64,000 nucleotides of DNA from Deltaproteobacteria bacterium (GCA_021780755.1 JAJXYF010000013.1:55332-119331), one strand, 5' to 3'; counted from the first letter of the stretch, positions 16,990 to 27,915 are shown. Notes: generated from the letters alone by a model not told the origin. Numbers and translations: made by a program.

Positions 16990-17085
16990 GACGTCCGATG
17001 CCTTCGACCAGACTTAATCCTACCGCGGGGAGACTTTAGAATCCCTTAGAGATTCGAGTTGCGCTTGTCGCGTAGTCATCACGGT

Positions 17086-17586
17086 TCAAGGCATGCCGCC
17101 TTCGGCGGGAGCCACCGATTCGGGCTCGGGCTCGGCCGGCGCCGTCTCTGGTTCACCGGCGGATTCCGATCGACCGCCGCTACCGGCGGCCACCGCGAGC
17201 GCGACTTTGTCGGCCCCGGCGCCCTTGGCGATATCGAGAATCCGGACCATATCGCCGAGAATCACGCGGGCGTCGCCGTCGAAGACCACGGTCTTGTCGG
17301 TCGCCGCGACGAGTGCGTCCTTGAGCGCCGGCCCGAGTTGTTCCTCGCTGACCGGTTTCGCGTTGAGGAAAATCTGATGCGTAGCAGTGTAGGTCACGGT
17401 GATGCCCTTGGGCTGACTGGTCGAGGGCGCCTGCAGTTTGGGCAGGTCAACATGGGCCGCGGATTCGATGGTGACGGCGGTCGCGACCATAAAGATAATG
17501 AGGAGGACGAGGAAGATATCGGTGAGCGGCGTGATGTTGATGGAAGCGAAGATGCCGCCCTGCTGGTTGCCCGCCTGAATCGCCAT
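17086..17586 (-). CDS. ExbD/TolR family protein
   Basis: INITPLTDIFLVLLIIFMVATAV with conserved TM Asp. Confidence 0.92.
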   Translation of the reverse strand: MAIQAGNQQGGIFASINITPLTDIFLVLLIIFMVATAVTIESAAHVDLPKLQAPSTSQPKGITVTYTATHQIFLNAKPVSEEQLGPALKDALVAATDKTVVFDGDARVILGDMVRILDIAKGAGADKVALAVAAGSGGRSESAGEPETAPAEPEPESVAPAEGGMP

Positions 17587-17595
17587 CGCGGTGCC

Positions 17596-18036
17596 TCAAC
17601 TCCCGGCGGGTGCGACGGCAGGTTGGCCGACGATCCGCTTGGCGGCGATCGCAATCTGGTCGGCGCCGGCCGCCTTGGCGACATCGAGAATCTTTACCAT
17701 GTCGCCCAGCAGCACGGTGCGGTCACCCTGGAAGATGACGATTTTGGCATCGACGCGCCCCAGCGCTTCGGACAGCGCGGGTTCGAGGTCGCGCTCGGGC
17801 ACGTCCTTGGAATTAACGAAAAGCTCGTGGTTGGCGGTATAGGTAACAATGACGCCTTTGTTTTCCGGCGAGGTATTTTGCGCCTGCGGCAGATCGACGT
17901 GGGTGGCGGATTCGATCATCACGGAGGCGGTGACCATGAAGATGATCAGCAGGACGAGGAAGATATCGGTAAGCGGCGTGATGTTGATTTCCCAAAACAT
18001 CCCGCCACCGCCGCCGGACGGCGTGCTAACTGCCAT
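17596..18036 (-). CDS. ExbD/TolR family protein (paralog)
   Basis: INITPLTDIFLVLLIIFMVTASVMIESATHVDLPQA. Confidence 0.92.
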   Translation of the reverse strand: MAVSTPSGGGGGMFWEINITPLTDIFLVLLIIFMVTASVMIESATHVDLPQAQNTSPENKGVIVTYTANHELFVNSKDVPERDLEPALSEALGRVDAKIVIFQGDRTVLLGDMVKILDVAKAAGADQIAIAAKRIVGQPAVAPAGS

Positions 18037-18667
18037 TGGACTTCTGGCCCTGGAGGGCGGCGTCGATCAGGCGGGCGGCGCAGATATGGATAGTGGCGTT
18101 GATGCGCTCGACCTTTTGCGAGAAGTAGTTGTAGAAAATGACGGCGATGATTGCGACGGCGAGGCCCAGCGCGGTCGAGATGAGCGCCTCGGAGATGCCG
18201 GCGGCGACCACTGAGAAGCCGCCGGTGCCCATGATGGCCATCGATTGGAAGGCGGCGAGGATGCCGACGACGGTGCCGAACAGGCCGATAAAGGGGGCGG
18301 ATGCACCGGAGGTCGCGAGGACCCAGATGAGGCCGCGCAACTGGAGCAGTTCGGCGAAGCGCCGTTCCTCGTCGACGTCTTCGAGCCGGCCGCGCTCAGA
18401 GGAAGCGGCCTCGGCGATCAAGTCGTGAAAGACGCGCTCGCCGGGGTTTCGGGGGCTTTCGACCTGCTTCAAGGCTTCGTTGAATTTGCCTTGGCGCAGC
18501 GGTCCGATGAGAGCTTCGGCCTTGCTGGAGGCGCGCGCGCCGAGGCCCCAGAGCGCCCAAATCCGCTCGATAATAATGGTAACGCAGACCACCGAGATCA
18601 GCAGCAACGGGTAGGTTGCGTACCATCCCTGCATGATCATCGTGATGATGCTGAACTGACTCTGCAT
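18026..18667 (-). CDS. MotA/TolQ/ExbB proton channel family protein
   Basis: GLIWVLATSGASAPFIGLFGTVVGILAAFQSMA...GISEALISTALGLAVAIIAVIFYNYF. Confidence 0.93.
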   Translation of the reverse strand: MQSQFSIITMIMQGWYATYPLLLISVVCVTIIIERIWALWGLGARASSKAEALIGPLRQGKFNEALKQVESPRNPGERVFHDLIAEAASSERGRLEDVDEERRFAELLQLRGLIWVLATSGASAPFIGLFGTVVGILAAFQSMAIMGTGGFSVVAAGISEALISTALGLAVAIIAVIFYNYFSQKVERINATIHICAARLIDAALQGQKSNGS

Positions 18668-19054
18668 TCGATAGTCCCCGCGCGGAAGAAGATTTCGAGC
18701 GACGCTTGCGCATCGTTTTCCCCCAAGCTAGGTCAAGTGCTCTGAAATGGATGAACTTGTCAAGTACGTTTTTTTAACCGCGGGTGGCATTAACGAGGCC
18801 GGCGTACCGGGTATGCGCCCCACTCCAATTGACGCTTTGACGCGGCGAATATTCGGGATTGCGCCGACGCCGGGCAGCGGTACGACCGCGCAGCAGGGTT
18901 GACGTTAAACCAATGTTGCGGGAACACTGCATTGCCTTGACATTGGGTAGAGGGCGCTGCAAAGCTCGACGGACCCGATATTGCTGAGGTTAAAGACGGG
19001 CCCCGGCGGTCCGCAGAAGAATCGGAAACCCGAAAGAAAGAGGAACCATTCAAG

Positions 19055-19996
19055 ATGGCATTACTAGAAGGCAAAGTCGCTGTTGTCACGGGCGCTGGCC
19101 GGGGAATTGGCCGGGAAGAGGCGTTGCTGCTGGCGAAGCAGGGCGCGAAAGTGGTGGTCAACGACCTGGGGGGGCATTTCGACGGCACCGGGCAGTCGCG
19201 TTCACCGGCCGAGGACGTGGTGAAGGAGATTCGCTCGGCGGGCGGCGAAGCGGTGGCGAACTTCGAGAGCGTGTCGGACTTCAAGTCGGCCAAGCGGATT
19301 ATCGATTGCGCGACGGACAATTTCGGCAAGATCAATATCGTGGTCAACAACGCGGGCATCCTGCGCGACCGCATGATCTTCAATATGAGCGAGGAAGATT
19401 TCGACGCGGTGCTCGCGGTACATCTGAAGGGCACGTTCAACCTGGCGCGTCATGCGTGCTCGTACTGGCGCGAGCAGCATAAGAATGGGAACCAGCTCAA
19501 CGGGCGGCTGATCAATACGAGCTCGGATTCCGGCCTGCTGGGCAACGCGGGACAGAGCAATTACGGGACGGCGAAGGCGGCGGTGGCGACCTTCGCGATC
19601 ATCGTGGATCGCGAAATGGCGCGCTACGGGGTGACCGCCAACGCGATCGCGCCGGTCGCGCGCACGCGGCTGACGATCGACGCGACTCCGCAGACCGCGG
19701 CGACGATGCCGACGCCGAAGACCGGCGAAGTCGATCGCTTCAGCCCGGCGCACGTGGCTCCGCTGGTCGCGTGGCTCGGCAGCGACGACGCCAAGGACGT
19801 GCACGGTGAAGTATTCCGCGTCGGCCTGGGCAACGTATGGCTGATGAAGGGATGGCATTCGGCGGCGAAAGTAACGCAGTCGGGACCGCTCAAGTACTGG
19901 GACCCGGCGGAGCTTGGCGCGCACATCAAGGAGCAGTTGGCCAAAGGCGTGACCAGCAAGGAAGGGCTGGCCGAGGTGTTGACCGGCAAGGTCTGA
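19055..19996 (+). CDS. SDR family NAD(P)-dependent oxidoreductase
   Basis: GKVAVVTGAGRGIGREEALLLAKQGAKVVVNDLGG, YGTAKAAV. Confidence 0.93.
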   Translation: MALLEGKVAVVTGAGRGIGREEALLLAKQGAKVVVNDLGGHFDGTGQSRSPAEDVVKEIRSAGGEAVANFESVSDFKSAKRIIDCATDNFGKINIVVNNAGILRDRMIFNMSEEDFDAVLAVHLKGTFNLARHACSYWREQHKNGNQLNGRLINTSSDSGLLGNAGQSNYGTAKAAVATFAIIVDREMARYGVTANAIAPVARTRLTIDATPQTAATMPTPKTGEVDRFSPAHVAPLVAWLGSDDAKDVHGEVFRVGLGNVWLMKGWHSAAKVTQSGPLKYWDPAELGAHIKEQLAKGVTSKEGLAEVLTGKV

Positions 19997-19999
19997 GGG

Positions 20000-20536
20000 G
20001 TGAGTTCCAGCAATTCAAACGGGAGCGCGGCCCACAGTCGGCCGCGCTTTCGATCCGTCCTCCTGATCTGCGCCGCGAACACGGCGCGCAGCGTGATGGC
20101 CGAACATCTGATGGTGCGCGAACTGGATGCGCGCGGTCTGACTGAGCACGTTCGCGTGCGATCGGCGGGAATCGCGCCGTATGCGCGTGACGGTGCGCTG
20201 GTGTCGCTCGATACGCGGATGACGCTGCGCGAAATCGGCATCGAGATCGGCGAGGAAGCGACCTCGACCGACCTCAAGCGCCATCCGGAGTTGCTCGAGG
20301 AGGCCGACCTGGTGATCGCGATGACCGATCAGCAGGCACGCGATCTCGCGGCGCGTTTTCCGATCGACGAAACGATCACGGTACACACGCTGCGATCATT
20401 TGCGGGCGAGGCGGGCGATATCGACGATCCGTTCGAGCAGGGCGACCTGGTGTTCAGCGAATGCCGGCGCGAAATCGAACGGCTGATACCGCGGGTGGTC
20501 GATCGGCTGGTCCGCGGGGCGCTTGAGGAGATATAG
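20000..20536 (+). CDS. Low-molecular-weight phosphotyrosine phosphatase / ArsC-like protein
   Basis: VLLICAANTARSVMAEHLM (CX5R-like loop), RSAGIAPYARDG. Confidence 0.82.
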   Translation: MSSSNSNGSAAHSRPRFRSVLLICAANTARSVMAEHLMVRELDARGLTEHVRVRSAGIAPYARDGALVSLDTRMTLREIGIEIGEEATSTDLKRHPELLEEADLVIAMTDQQARDLAARFPIDETITVHTLRSFAGEAGDIDDPFEQGDLVFSECRREIERLIPRVVDRLVRGALEEI

Positions 20537-20545
20537 AGGGCATCG

Positions 20546-20974
20546 ATGGAAGACGTCAATCCACCGGACAGCGAGATTCGCGCGATATTGGCGCGGCCGA
20601 CGACGGTCGCGGTGATGGGCTGTTCGGACAATCCGGCACGCGACAGCCTGATGATCGCGAGGTTGCTGCGGGAGAAGGGCTTTCGCGTGATCCCGGTGAA
20701 TCCGCAACTACGACCCGATGCGCTGATGAGTACGCTCGGCGAGCGCTGCTACCCGGACCTGGCGTCGATACCGGACGCGGTGGAAATCGTCGATGTGTTT
20801 CGGCGATCCGAGTTCGTCGCCGAGATTGCCGAGCAGGCGATCGCGAAGGGCGCGCGGGTACTCTGGTGCCAACTGGGCGTAATCGATCTCGAGGCGGCGC
20901 GACACGCGCGGGCGGCGGGATTGACGGTGGTGATGGACCGCTGTCCAGCGATCGAGTATCGCCGCTTATTTTAA
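20546..20974 (+). CDS. CoA-binding protein (YccU type)
   Basis: TVAVMGCSDNPARDSLMIARLLREKGFRVIPVNPQ, RRSEFVAEIAEQAIAKGARVLWCQLGV. Confidence 0.92.
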   Translation: MEDVNPPDSEIRAILARPTTVAVMGCSDNPARDSLMIARLLREKGFRVIPVNPQLRPDALMSTLGERCYPDLASIPDAVEIVDVFRRSEFVAEIAEQAIAKGARVLWCQLGVIDLEAARHARAAGLTVVMDRCPAIEYRRLF

Positions 20975-21260
20975 TGATTGACGAGCAGCCCAACATTCTT
21001 GACCTGACTTTTCGGACTGCTCGCGATGCTTGGGTAAGCGGCTAAGTTACGCGGGGCCGAGAAAGCGAGCGATAAAAGACCTTACCCCCTGGCCCCCACC
21101 CTACTTTGAACGCACCTCGGAGACTCATTTGCTCGCCTGGTTGAAGCGCGGAGGTTTCGTAGTGAGTTTCCTCGAAGGCGGAAACCGGCGAGAATCATCC
21201 CACGACTGAACGGGCGGCCGCTCATCGCGCGGCCGCCGCGGTTGGGGAGGACGAAATTCG

Positions 21261-21833
21261 TTGAAAGCGCGCAAATGGCGGATGCTCGGCACCGAGCGGG
21301 TGTACGCGACTCCGATCTTCGATCTGCATAAACGGCGTTCGGCCCATCCCCGGCGCGGCGAGCGCGACTTTTTCGTGATCGACCCGTCGGACTGGGTCAA
21401 TATCATTCCGGTAACGGCCAAGCGCGAGGTCGTGATGGTGCGCCAGTTCCGGCACGGGATCGACGCGTTCACGCTCGAGATACCGGGCGGGATGATCGAT
21501 CCGGAAGATGCGAACCCAGCGGCGGCGGGGCGGCGCGAGATGCAGGAGGAATGCGGCTACGACACCGAGGAAATCATTCCGCTGGGGCGAGTCCATCCGA
21601 ATCCGGCGATACAGCCGAATTTTTGTTACTCGTTCCTGGCGCGCAACGTGAAGAAGGTGCGCGAGCCGCACTCGAATCCGGGTGGTTCGGAAGAGACCGA
21701 GGTGGTGACGGTGCCGCTCAAGGGCGTGAAGGAGTTAATCGCGAGCGGTAAGATCACGCATGCGCTGGTGATCGCGGCGTTTTCATTTCTGGATGTATAT
21801 AATCCGCCGCCGCGTGCGGTGCGCCGCCGCTGA
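21261..21833 (+). CDS. NUDIX hydrolase (ADP-ribose pyrophosphatase-like)
   Basis: GGMIDPEDANPAAAGRREMQEECGY Nudix box. Confidence 0.93.
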   Translation: MKARKWRMLGTERVYATPIFDLHKRRSAHPRRGERDFFVIDPSDWVNIIPVTAKREVVMVRQFRHGIDAFTLEIPGGMIDPEDANPAAAGRREMQEECGYDTEEIIPLGRVHPNPAIQPNFCYSFLARNVKKVREPHSNPGGSEETEVVTVPLKGVKELIASGKITHALVIAAFSFLDVYNPPPRAVRRR

Positions 21834-21875
21834 TCGACGTGCGCACAAAGGGAGCGCGTGCGTGCGAGGCGATAT

Positions 21876-23252
21876 CTAGAGAGTGGCGGGAGGGCCGCCA
21901 TAGCGGCGGCGCAGAATCGCATAGGCGGGCCACGCGCCGGCCGCGAGCACGATCGAAACGATCAGGCTGCGCGCGCCATCGTTATGCGAGACGGCGAGTC
22001 CGAAGGTCGCGAGCCAGGTGAGGATTGGCGCAGCGACGACGGCGAGTATCGCCGGGCGTCCGCCAGCGACGACGAACAGGCCCGCGCGATCGGGGCGTAA
22101 TTTTCGCAGGCGCACGAGCGCCCACATCTCGAGCACGAGCGCGCCCATATAGAAGAACACGTCGAGCACGACGAGGGCGACGAAGCCGAGCGGCATCAGG
22201 AGCGAAAAGACCACGCAGCAGGCGACGATGGAGGTGGCGGGGGTCGCGCGATCGGCCCAGACGCGGGCGAGTTGCGGCGGCAGGTAGCCCTCGCGCGCGA
22301 GGACATAGGGCATCCGCGAGACCCAGAGCATCGCGGCGTCGAAGATCGAGAAGGCGGAGACCGCGCCGCCAGCGGCCAAGGCGAAGCCGAGTATTGGGCC
22401 GCCGAGATGGCGTCCGACGTCAACGAAGTAGCCGAGACGCCAGGCGGCGGTCGAGCCGGCGCCCGAGAGCGCGACGGTCAGCGGCATCAGATAGCCGAGG
22501 GTGACGAGCGGCAAGGCGATGGCGATGGCGCGCGCATAGTTGCGGCGCGGATTTTCGATTTCGCCGGCGACCATGCTCAGATTTTCCCATCCGCTGAAGT
22601 TCCAGATGACCACGGTGAGGGCGCCGCCGAGCGCGCCGAGCAGATCGCCGCCGTGCGGCGACGGTGCCGGCACGGTCCAATGGAGGAGCCGGGGAAACCC
22701 GGCGATGACGAGCGCCGCGAAAGGGACGGTGATCGCGGCCATCAGGGCGATAGAAGTATTACCGACCGGACGCGCGCCGAAGATATTGAGCGCCCCCGAG
22801 AGCCAAATCAGCGCGACGCCGACGGCCACTTGCGCCGCTGGTCCGAGCGGCAGGACGAAGGCGAGGTAGGCCGCGATCAGTACCGGATAAATCGCCATGT
22901 CGGTCGCGGTATAGAGGATCGTCAGGTAGGCTTCGACGAAGGCCGCGAAGGGGCCGAGCGCCTCTTTGACCCAGTAGTAGAAGCCGCCCTCGACGGGCAT
23001 CAGCGCGGTCAACTCGGCGGCCATCAGGGCGGTGGGCAGGCTGAGCGTGAGCGGGACGATGAGACAGAGGGCGAGCGTGAGGCGCGCGCCCGCGATCCCG
23101 ACCGCATCCTCGAGACCGTAGGCCCCACCGCTGACGACGAGGTAAACGAGGGCGACGAGAGCGAGGAGTCCGACGCGGCGGGAGGCGACCGGCGCGAGCG
23201 TATCGAAATGAGAGGGCCGATCGGTCGGGGCGGGCTCGCCGGAGAGGTTCAA
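21876..23252 (-). CDS. APC family amino acid permease
   Basis: RVGLLALVALVYLVVSGGAYGLEDAVG, multiple TM segments, VEGGFYYWVKEALG. Confidence 0.92.
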   Translation of the reverse strand: MNLSGEPAPTDRPSHFDTLAPVASRRVGLLALVALVYLVVSGGAYGLEDAVGIAGARLTLALCLIVPLTLSLPTALMAAELTALMPVEGGFYYWVKEALGPFAAFVEAYLTILYTATDMAIYPVLIAAYLAFVLPLGPAAQVAVGVALIWLSGALNIFGARPVGNTSIALMAAITVPFAALVIAGFPRLLHWTVPAPSPHGGDLLGALGGALTVVIWNFSGWENLSMVAGEIENPRRNYARAIAIALPLVTLGYLMPLTVALSGAGSTAAWRLGYFVDVGRHLGGPILGFALAAGGAVSAFSIFDAAMLWVSRMPYVLAREGYLPPQLARVWADRATPATSIVACCVVFSLLMPLGFVALVVLDVFFYMGALVLEMWALVRLRKLRPDRAGLFVVAGGRPAILAVVAAPILTWLATFGLAVSHNDGARSLIVSIVLAAGAWPAYAILRRRYGGPPATL

Positions 23253-23490
23253 TTGGGAGCATTCCGAGGCGGCATTTCAGGCGCGTAACCGGGGCCGCGA
23301 AAGCAGGAGCGTGTCGGGATTATCGCCGCGGGGGATTGCGCCATAGCGGCAAGCGGCGCAAGACTAATGATCGCAGCGGGCCGCTCGTTATTGAGATCGC
23401 GTCGCGCAGTGCTCAAACCTGTTACGTTGACGGTCAGAAGTCGCTATGTTAGCTAGATCGCGCGCACACTCGCAAGGTTCTCATCCCCAT

Positions 23491-25263
23491 ATGAAGTTTT
23501 CCGCCAAATTGGCGCTGGCGATAATTGCGGCGGTGGCAACGTCACTGACCGGATGCGCCGCAGGCTCGTCGAAAAGGCAATTGATTCAGGCCGACAGCGA
23601 TGACGGTGGTCGTCCATTTGGAGGGAGGCCGGCGGTCAATATCCCGTCCGCGGCCTACGCGATGGGCGCCTATCTGAAGGCCGAGGTGGCGAGCGAGAAC
23701 GGCGATCGCAAAGAGGCGCTGAAACGATACGAGGAAGCGGCGAAGTTCGACCCGCATAACGCGGCCCTGCACGTTCAAATCGCGACGCTGTACGTTCGCG
23801 ATGGACGGCTCAAGGAGGCGCTCGATCAGTCGCAGGATGCGATCGCGCTCGATCCAAAATACGTGCGGGCGCGGCTGCTGGCGGCCGGAATCGAGACCGC
23901 GCAGGGCGACGATGGGGCGGCGGTCGCGCAATACCAGGAAGTGATGACGCTCGCGCCGAAGAACCAGGAGTCGTACCTGTTTCTCGGCACGCTTTACGCT
24001 AAGCAGGGCGACTATCCGAAGGCTGAAGCGACCTTCAAACAGCTAATCGCTCTCGACCCGACCTCGTTCCTTGGCTACTACTACGCGGGCCGCGTGATGG
24101 TGGGCGCGAAAGATTACGCGGGGGCGGACGCCTATTATCAGAAGGCGCTGAACCTCAATCCGAACTCGCCGCTGGTGCTGCTGGATATCGCGGTGCTGCG
24201 CGAATTGCAGGGTCAGCCGAAAGAGGCGATCGCGCTGTACGAAAAGATCCTTCAAGTCGATCCCAACAACAGCGAAGTGCATAAGCGGCTGGCCGTGCTA
24301 TACGGGGGCGACAAGAGCGTGGATACGGCGGTGGGCCAGCAGTTGCAGCGCGAGGAGCAGCTCGAGACCAATCCGGCGGACACGCGGACGAAAATCGGGC
24401 TGCTGTTTTTCGAGCGCGGCGATTTCGACCGGGCGGCGACCGAGTTCAACCTGGTGCTGGGATCGGAGCCGAAGAACTACCGGGTGCATTACTACCTGGG
24501 CACGGTTTATACCGAGCTGAATGAAAACGACAAGGCGCTGGACGAGTTCAAAGCGATACCCGACACCGACGAGCATTATGTGGAAGCGCAGTTGCAGCTC
24601 GCGTATCTGTACGACAAGCAGAGCGATTACAACGCGGCGATCACGAGTCTGAACCTGGCGCTGGCGAAGAAGCCCAACGATCCGGAAATCATGGGCTACC
24701 TGGTCGGCGTGTACGAGGAAAAGAAGGATTATCCTAACGCGATCGATCTGGCGAAGAAGATGGTCGCGCTGGAGCCGCGCAACGACAAGTATCATTTCAC
24801 GCTGGGCGCGCTCTACGACGAAGACAAGCAGAAGCAGATGGGCGTCGAAGAGATGCATAAGGCGATTGCGATCAATCCGAGCAATGCGCCTGCGCTCAAC
24901 TACCTGGGCTACTCGTATGCGGAGTCCGGGAAGCATCTGGATGAGGCCGAAAAGCTGATCCGGCGCGCACTGATAATTGAGCCCGAGGACGGTTTCTACG
25001 TTGACAGTCTCGGCTGGGTTTACTACCAGAGAGGCGAATATCAAAAGGCGGTCGATCAATTGGAGCGCGCGGTCAACCTGACCGGCAGCGACCCGACGAT
25101 CACAGAGCACCTGGGCGACGCTTACGCCAAGATCGGCAAGGGTCGCGATGCCCTGCACCAGTACGAGGATGCGCTCAAAAAGGCCCAGGATGCGGAACAG
25201 ATCGAACGCCTCAAGCTCAAGATTGCAGCTCCAATCGCGAACGAACAGCACGCGCAGCATTAG
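23491..25263 (+). CDS. TPR-repeat lipoprotein
   Basis: MKFSAKLALAIIAAVATSLTGCAAG lipobox at internal ATG, then many TPR units. Confidence 0.92.
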   Translation: MKFSAKLALAIIAAVATSLTGCAAGSSKRQLIQADSDDGGRPFGGRPAVNIPSAAYAMGAYLKAEVASENGDRKEALKRYEEAAKFDPHNAALHVQIATLYVRDGRLKEALDQSQDAIALDPKYVRARLLAAGIETAQGDDGAAVAQYQEVMTLAPKNQESYLFLGTLYAKQGDYPKAEATFKQLIALDPTSFLGYYYAGRVMVGAKDYAGADAYYQKALNLNPNSPLVLLDIAVLRELQGQPKEAIALYEKILQVDPNNSEVHKRLAVLYGGDKSVDTAVGQQLQREEQLETNPADTRTKIGLLFFERGDFDRAATEFNLVLGSEPKNYRVHYYLGTVYTELNENDKALDEFKAIPDTDEHYVEAQLQLAYLYDKQSDYNAAITSLNLALAKKPNDPEIMGYLVGVYEEKKDYPNAIDLAKKMVALEPRNDKYHFTLGALYDEDKQKQMGVEEMHKAIAINPSNAPALNYLGYSYAESGKHLDEAEKLIRRALIIEPEDGFYVDSLGWVYYQRGEYQKAVDQLERAVNLTGSDPTITEHLGDAYAKIGKGRDALHQYEDALKKAQDAEQIERLKLKIAAPIANEQHAQH

Positions 25264-26092
25264 TGCGGCGCCGCCTGGCGCAAGGCTGGCGAAAAGGGCG
25301 ATCGTCGCCTTGTTCGCGGTGAACATCTGGGCCTGCGCGACCAGTCACGCGGTGAACGTACCGCTGATGGAGGCGCACGATCTGACGGCATTTCTGAGCG
25401 ACCGCGACACCGCGATTCATTCGATGGAATCGGCGGCGTTGATGGAATATAGCGGCGGCGGGGAGCATTTCAAGGCGCGCGAAAATATTATCGTGCGCCG
25501 CCCCGCGAGCATGCGCGTCGAAGTGATGTCGGCGCTGGGTGTCGCGCTGGTGGTCGCGGCGGACGCGGGGCAGGTCGCGGTATTCGACCCCGGCAAGAAT
25601 ACGCTGATGCGGGGGCCGGCCAGCGAAGCGACGCTGCAACGCTACGCGCGTATCCCGATGACGCCCGACGCGGCCGTGCGCCTGATGCTCGCGCTCGCGC
25701 CGGACAGTGCGATGCTGGCGTTCGCGCCGAATTCGATGACCGAGGTCGGCGGCGGCAAAGTGCTCACCTATCACGAGCCGGGCGGCGTGATTGACGAGTT
25801 GGGATTCAGCGGGGAAGGGAATCTCGAGATGGTCCGCGAGCGGCTGGCCGACGGGCGTATCGGCTACGAGGTGCATTACAGCGACTATCGCAAGCTCGGT
25901 GACGGCTTCATTTTTCCGGGGCAGGTTGACGCGAGTTTTCCGAAGACCGGCGCCACGGTGAAGTTTCGTTACGAGAATCCGTCGCTTAACCAGGATGTTC
26001 CAGATTCGACGTTCGTGCTCGCGCCCGCCCCGGGCACGAGGAAACTCGACCTGGGGATGGATAGCGGCGCGGGCGGCGCCGCGCGGGGTTGA
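25148..26092 (+). CDS. LolB/DUF4292-like outer-membrane lipoprotein candidate (start uncertain, probably after 25263)
   Basis: ALFAVNIWACATSH, ARENIIVRRPASMRVEVMSALGVALVVAADAGQVAVFDP. Confidence 0.6.
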   Translation: MPCTSTRMRSKRPRMRNRSNASSSRLQLQSRTNSTRSISAAPPGARLAKRAIVALFAVNIWACATSHAVNVPLMEAHDLTAFLSDRDTAIHSMESAALMEYSGGGEHFKARENIIVRRPASMRVEVMSALGVALVVAADAGQVAVFDPGKNTLMRGPASEATLQRYARIPMTPDAAVRLMLALAPDSAMLAFAPNSMTEVGGGKVLTYHEPGGVIDELGFSGEGNLEMVRERLADGRIGYEVHYSDYRKLGDGFIFPGQVDASFPKTGATVKFRYENPSLNQDVPDSTFVLAPAPGTRKLDLGMDSGAGGAARG

Positions 26093-26098
26093 GCACGC

Positions 26099-27811
26099 GT
26101 GAGGGTTTTCGGCACGCGGCTGGCGACGGCGATCGCCGCGTTCGCCGTGACCTCGGCGATGGCGCTGGCGGGATGCCGGGTAAATCGACCGCCCAACGAT
26201 CACGCGACGACGCAGACGCTGTATCAATCGACGATCAGCGATCCGCGCACCTTCAATCCGATCCTGGTGACGGATAGCGCTTCGGCGCAGGCGGTCGGCG
26301 ATCTGTTCGAAGGCCTGATCCGCATCAATCCGGTGACGACGCTGCCGGAACCCGGGCTCGCGCAGAGCTGGGAGCTGGGCGACGGCGGCAAGACGATCAC
26401 GTTTCATTTGCGGCGCGACGTGAAATGGTCAGACGGCGTACCGTTTACCGCGCGCGACGTGCTCTTCACGATGCGGGTGATTTACGATCCGAAAATTCCC
26501 AACAGCTCGGTGTTTTCGATGACCGTGGACGGCCAGCCGATCAAGGCCGAGGCGCCCGATGACTACACGGTGGTAATGCGCTTGCCACGGCCGTTCGCGC
26601 CGATTTTCTATTCGATCGGGTTCGGCATAATTCCCGCGCACGCGCTCGAGGCGGCGTACGCGGCGGGCAACTTCAATCACACCTGGGGGATCGACACGCC
26701 GGCGGACAAGCTGGTTTCGATCGGCGCTTACCGGATGGATCGCTACGTCGCGGCGCAGTTGATCGCGTTCAAGCGCAATCCGAGGTATTGGATGCGCGAC
26801 GAGCACGGGGGCCAATTGCCGCGGCTGCATGGACAGGTGCTGTTGATCGTGCCGGATCAAAACGCGCAATACCTGCGCTTCAAGGGCGGACAGACCGATG
26901 TTTATTCGCCGCGGCCCGAGGAGGTGTACGGCCTGCGCGAGGACGCCGACCGCCTGAAAGTGACGCTGAAGAAAGTCGGAATCGATACGGGGTCGCTGTT
27001 CTTCGCCTTCAATCGCAACCCGCGGCATTACATTCAAAAGGGCGTAACGGACCCGCGCTACCGGTGGTTCACCGATCTCAACTTCATGCGGGCGATGGCG
27101 CACGCGATCGACAAGCGCGGGATTATCAACCTGTGCTTTCGCGGGCTGGCGGTGCCGGCGGTCTCGGACGTATCGCCGGAGAACAAAATATTTTACGACC
27201 CCAACCTGAAGGACTACGACTACGATCTCGATTTGGCGCGCAAGATTCTGGACGAGGCCGGCTACCGGATGCTGCGACCGGGCGTGCGCGGCGATCCTGA
27301 GGGACATCCGCTGGTCTTCAACCTGACGACCAACAGCGGCGTCGCGGTGCGCGATCAGATGTGCGCGATCTTCAAGCAGGACCTGGCGAGCCTGGGGATA
27401 ACAGTGAACTACCGTCCGCTCGAATTCGTCACCCTGGTCAAGGCGCTCGATTCGTCCTTTGACTGGGACTGCGTACTGATTGGATTCACGGGCGGGCTGG
27501 AACCGAACGACGGGGGGGACTTCCTGCGCTCCTCCGGCAATCTGCATCTGTGGAATCCGTCGCAGCCGAAACCCGCGACGCCGTGGGAGGCCGAGATCGA
27601 TCACCTGATGGATGAGGGGACCACGGTGATGGACCAGCATCAGCGCGCGCCGTATTACTGGCGAATCCAGGAGATCCTGCACGACCAGCTGCCGATAATC
27701 GAAACGGTGCGGCAAATCGATTACGTTGCGTATCGGAACACCCTGGAGAATTACGATCCAACGGTGTGGGGACTCGACAAACCGGAATGGGTTCAGTTTC
27801 GCGCGCAATAG
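26099..27811 (+). CDS. ABC transporter substrate-binding protein, family 5 (peptide/nickel type)
   Basis: SDPRTFNPILVTDSASAQAVGDLFEGLIRINPVT..PEPGLAQSWELGDGGKTITFHLRRDVKWSDG. Confidence 0.95.
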   Translation: MRVFGTRLATAIAAFAVTSAMALAGCRVNRPPNDHATTQTLYQSTISDPRTFNPILVTDSASAQAVGDLFEGLIRINPVTTLPEPGLAQSWELGDGGKTITFHLRRDVKWSDGVPFTARDVLFTMRVIYDPKIPNSSVFSMTVDGQPIKAEAPDDYTVVMRLPRPFAPIFYSIGFGIIPAHALEAAYAAGNFNHTWGIDTPADKLVSIGAYRMDRYVAAQLIAFKRNPRYWMRDEHGGQLPRLHGQVLLIVPDQNAQYLRFKGGQTDVYSPRPEEVYGLREDADRLKVTLKKVGIDTGSLFFAFNRNPRHYIQKGVTDPRYRWFTDLNFMRAMAHAIDKRGIINLCFRGLAVPAVSDVSPENKIFYDPNLKDYDYDLDLARKILDEAGYRMLRPGVRGDPEGHPLVFNLTTNSGVAVRDQMCAIFKQDLASLGITVNYRPLEFVTLVKALDSSFDWDCVLIGFTGGLEPNDGGDFLRSSGNLHLWNPSQPKPATPWEAEIDHLMDEGTTVMDQHQRAPYYWRIQEILHDQLPIIETVRQIDYVAYRNTLENYDPTVWGLDKPEWVQFRAQ

Positions 27812-27915
27812 TGTATTTCACATATCGAGAAACCGCTGAATTATAGATCGCGGCGAAACATCCGCGCGGACCGTGTCGGACACCCGTCCACGCGTAGCGG
27901 TGAAGGAGAAAGTTC

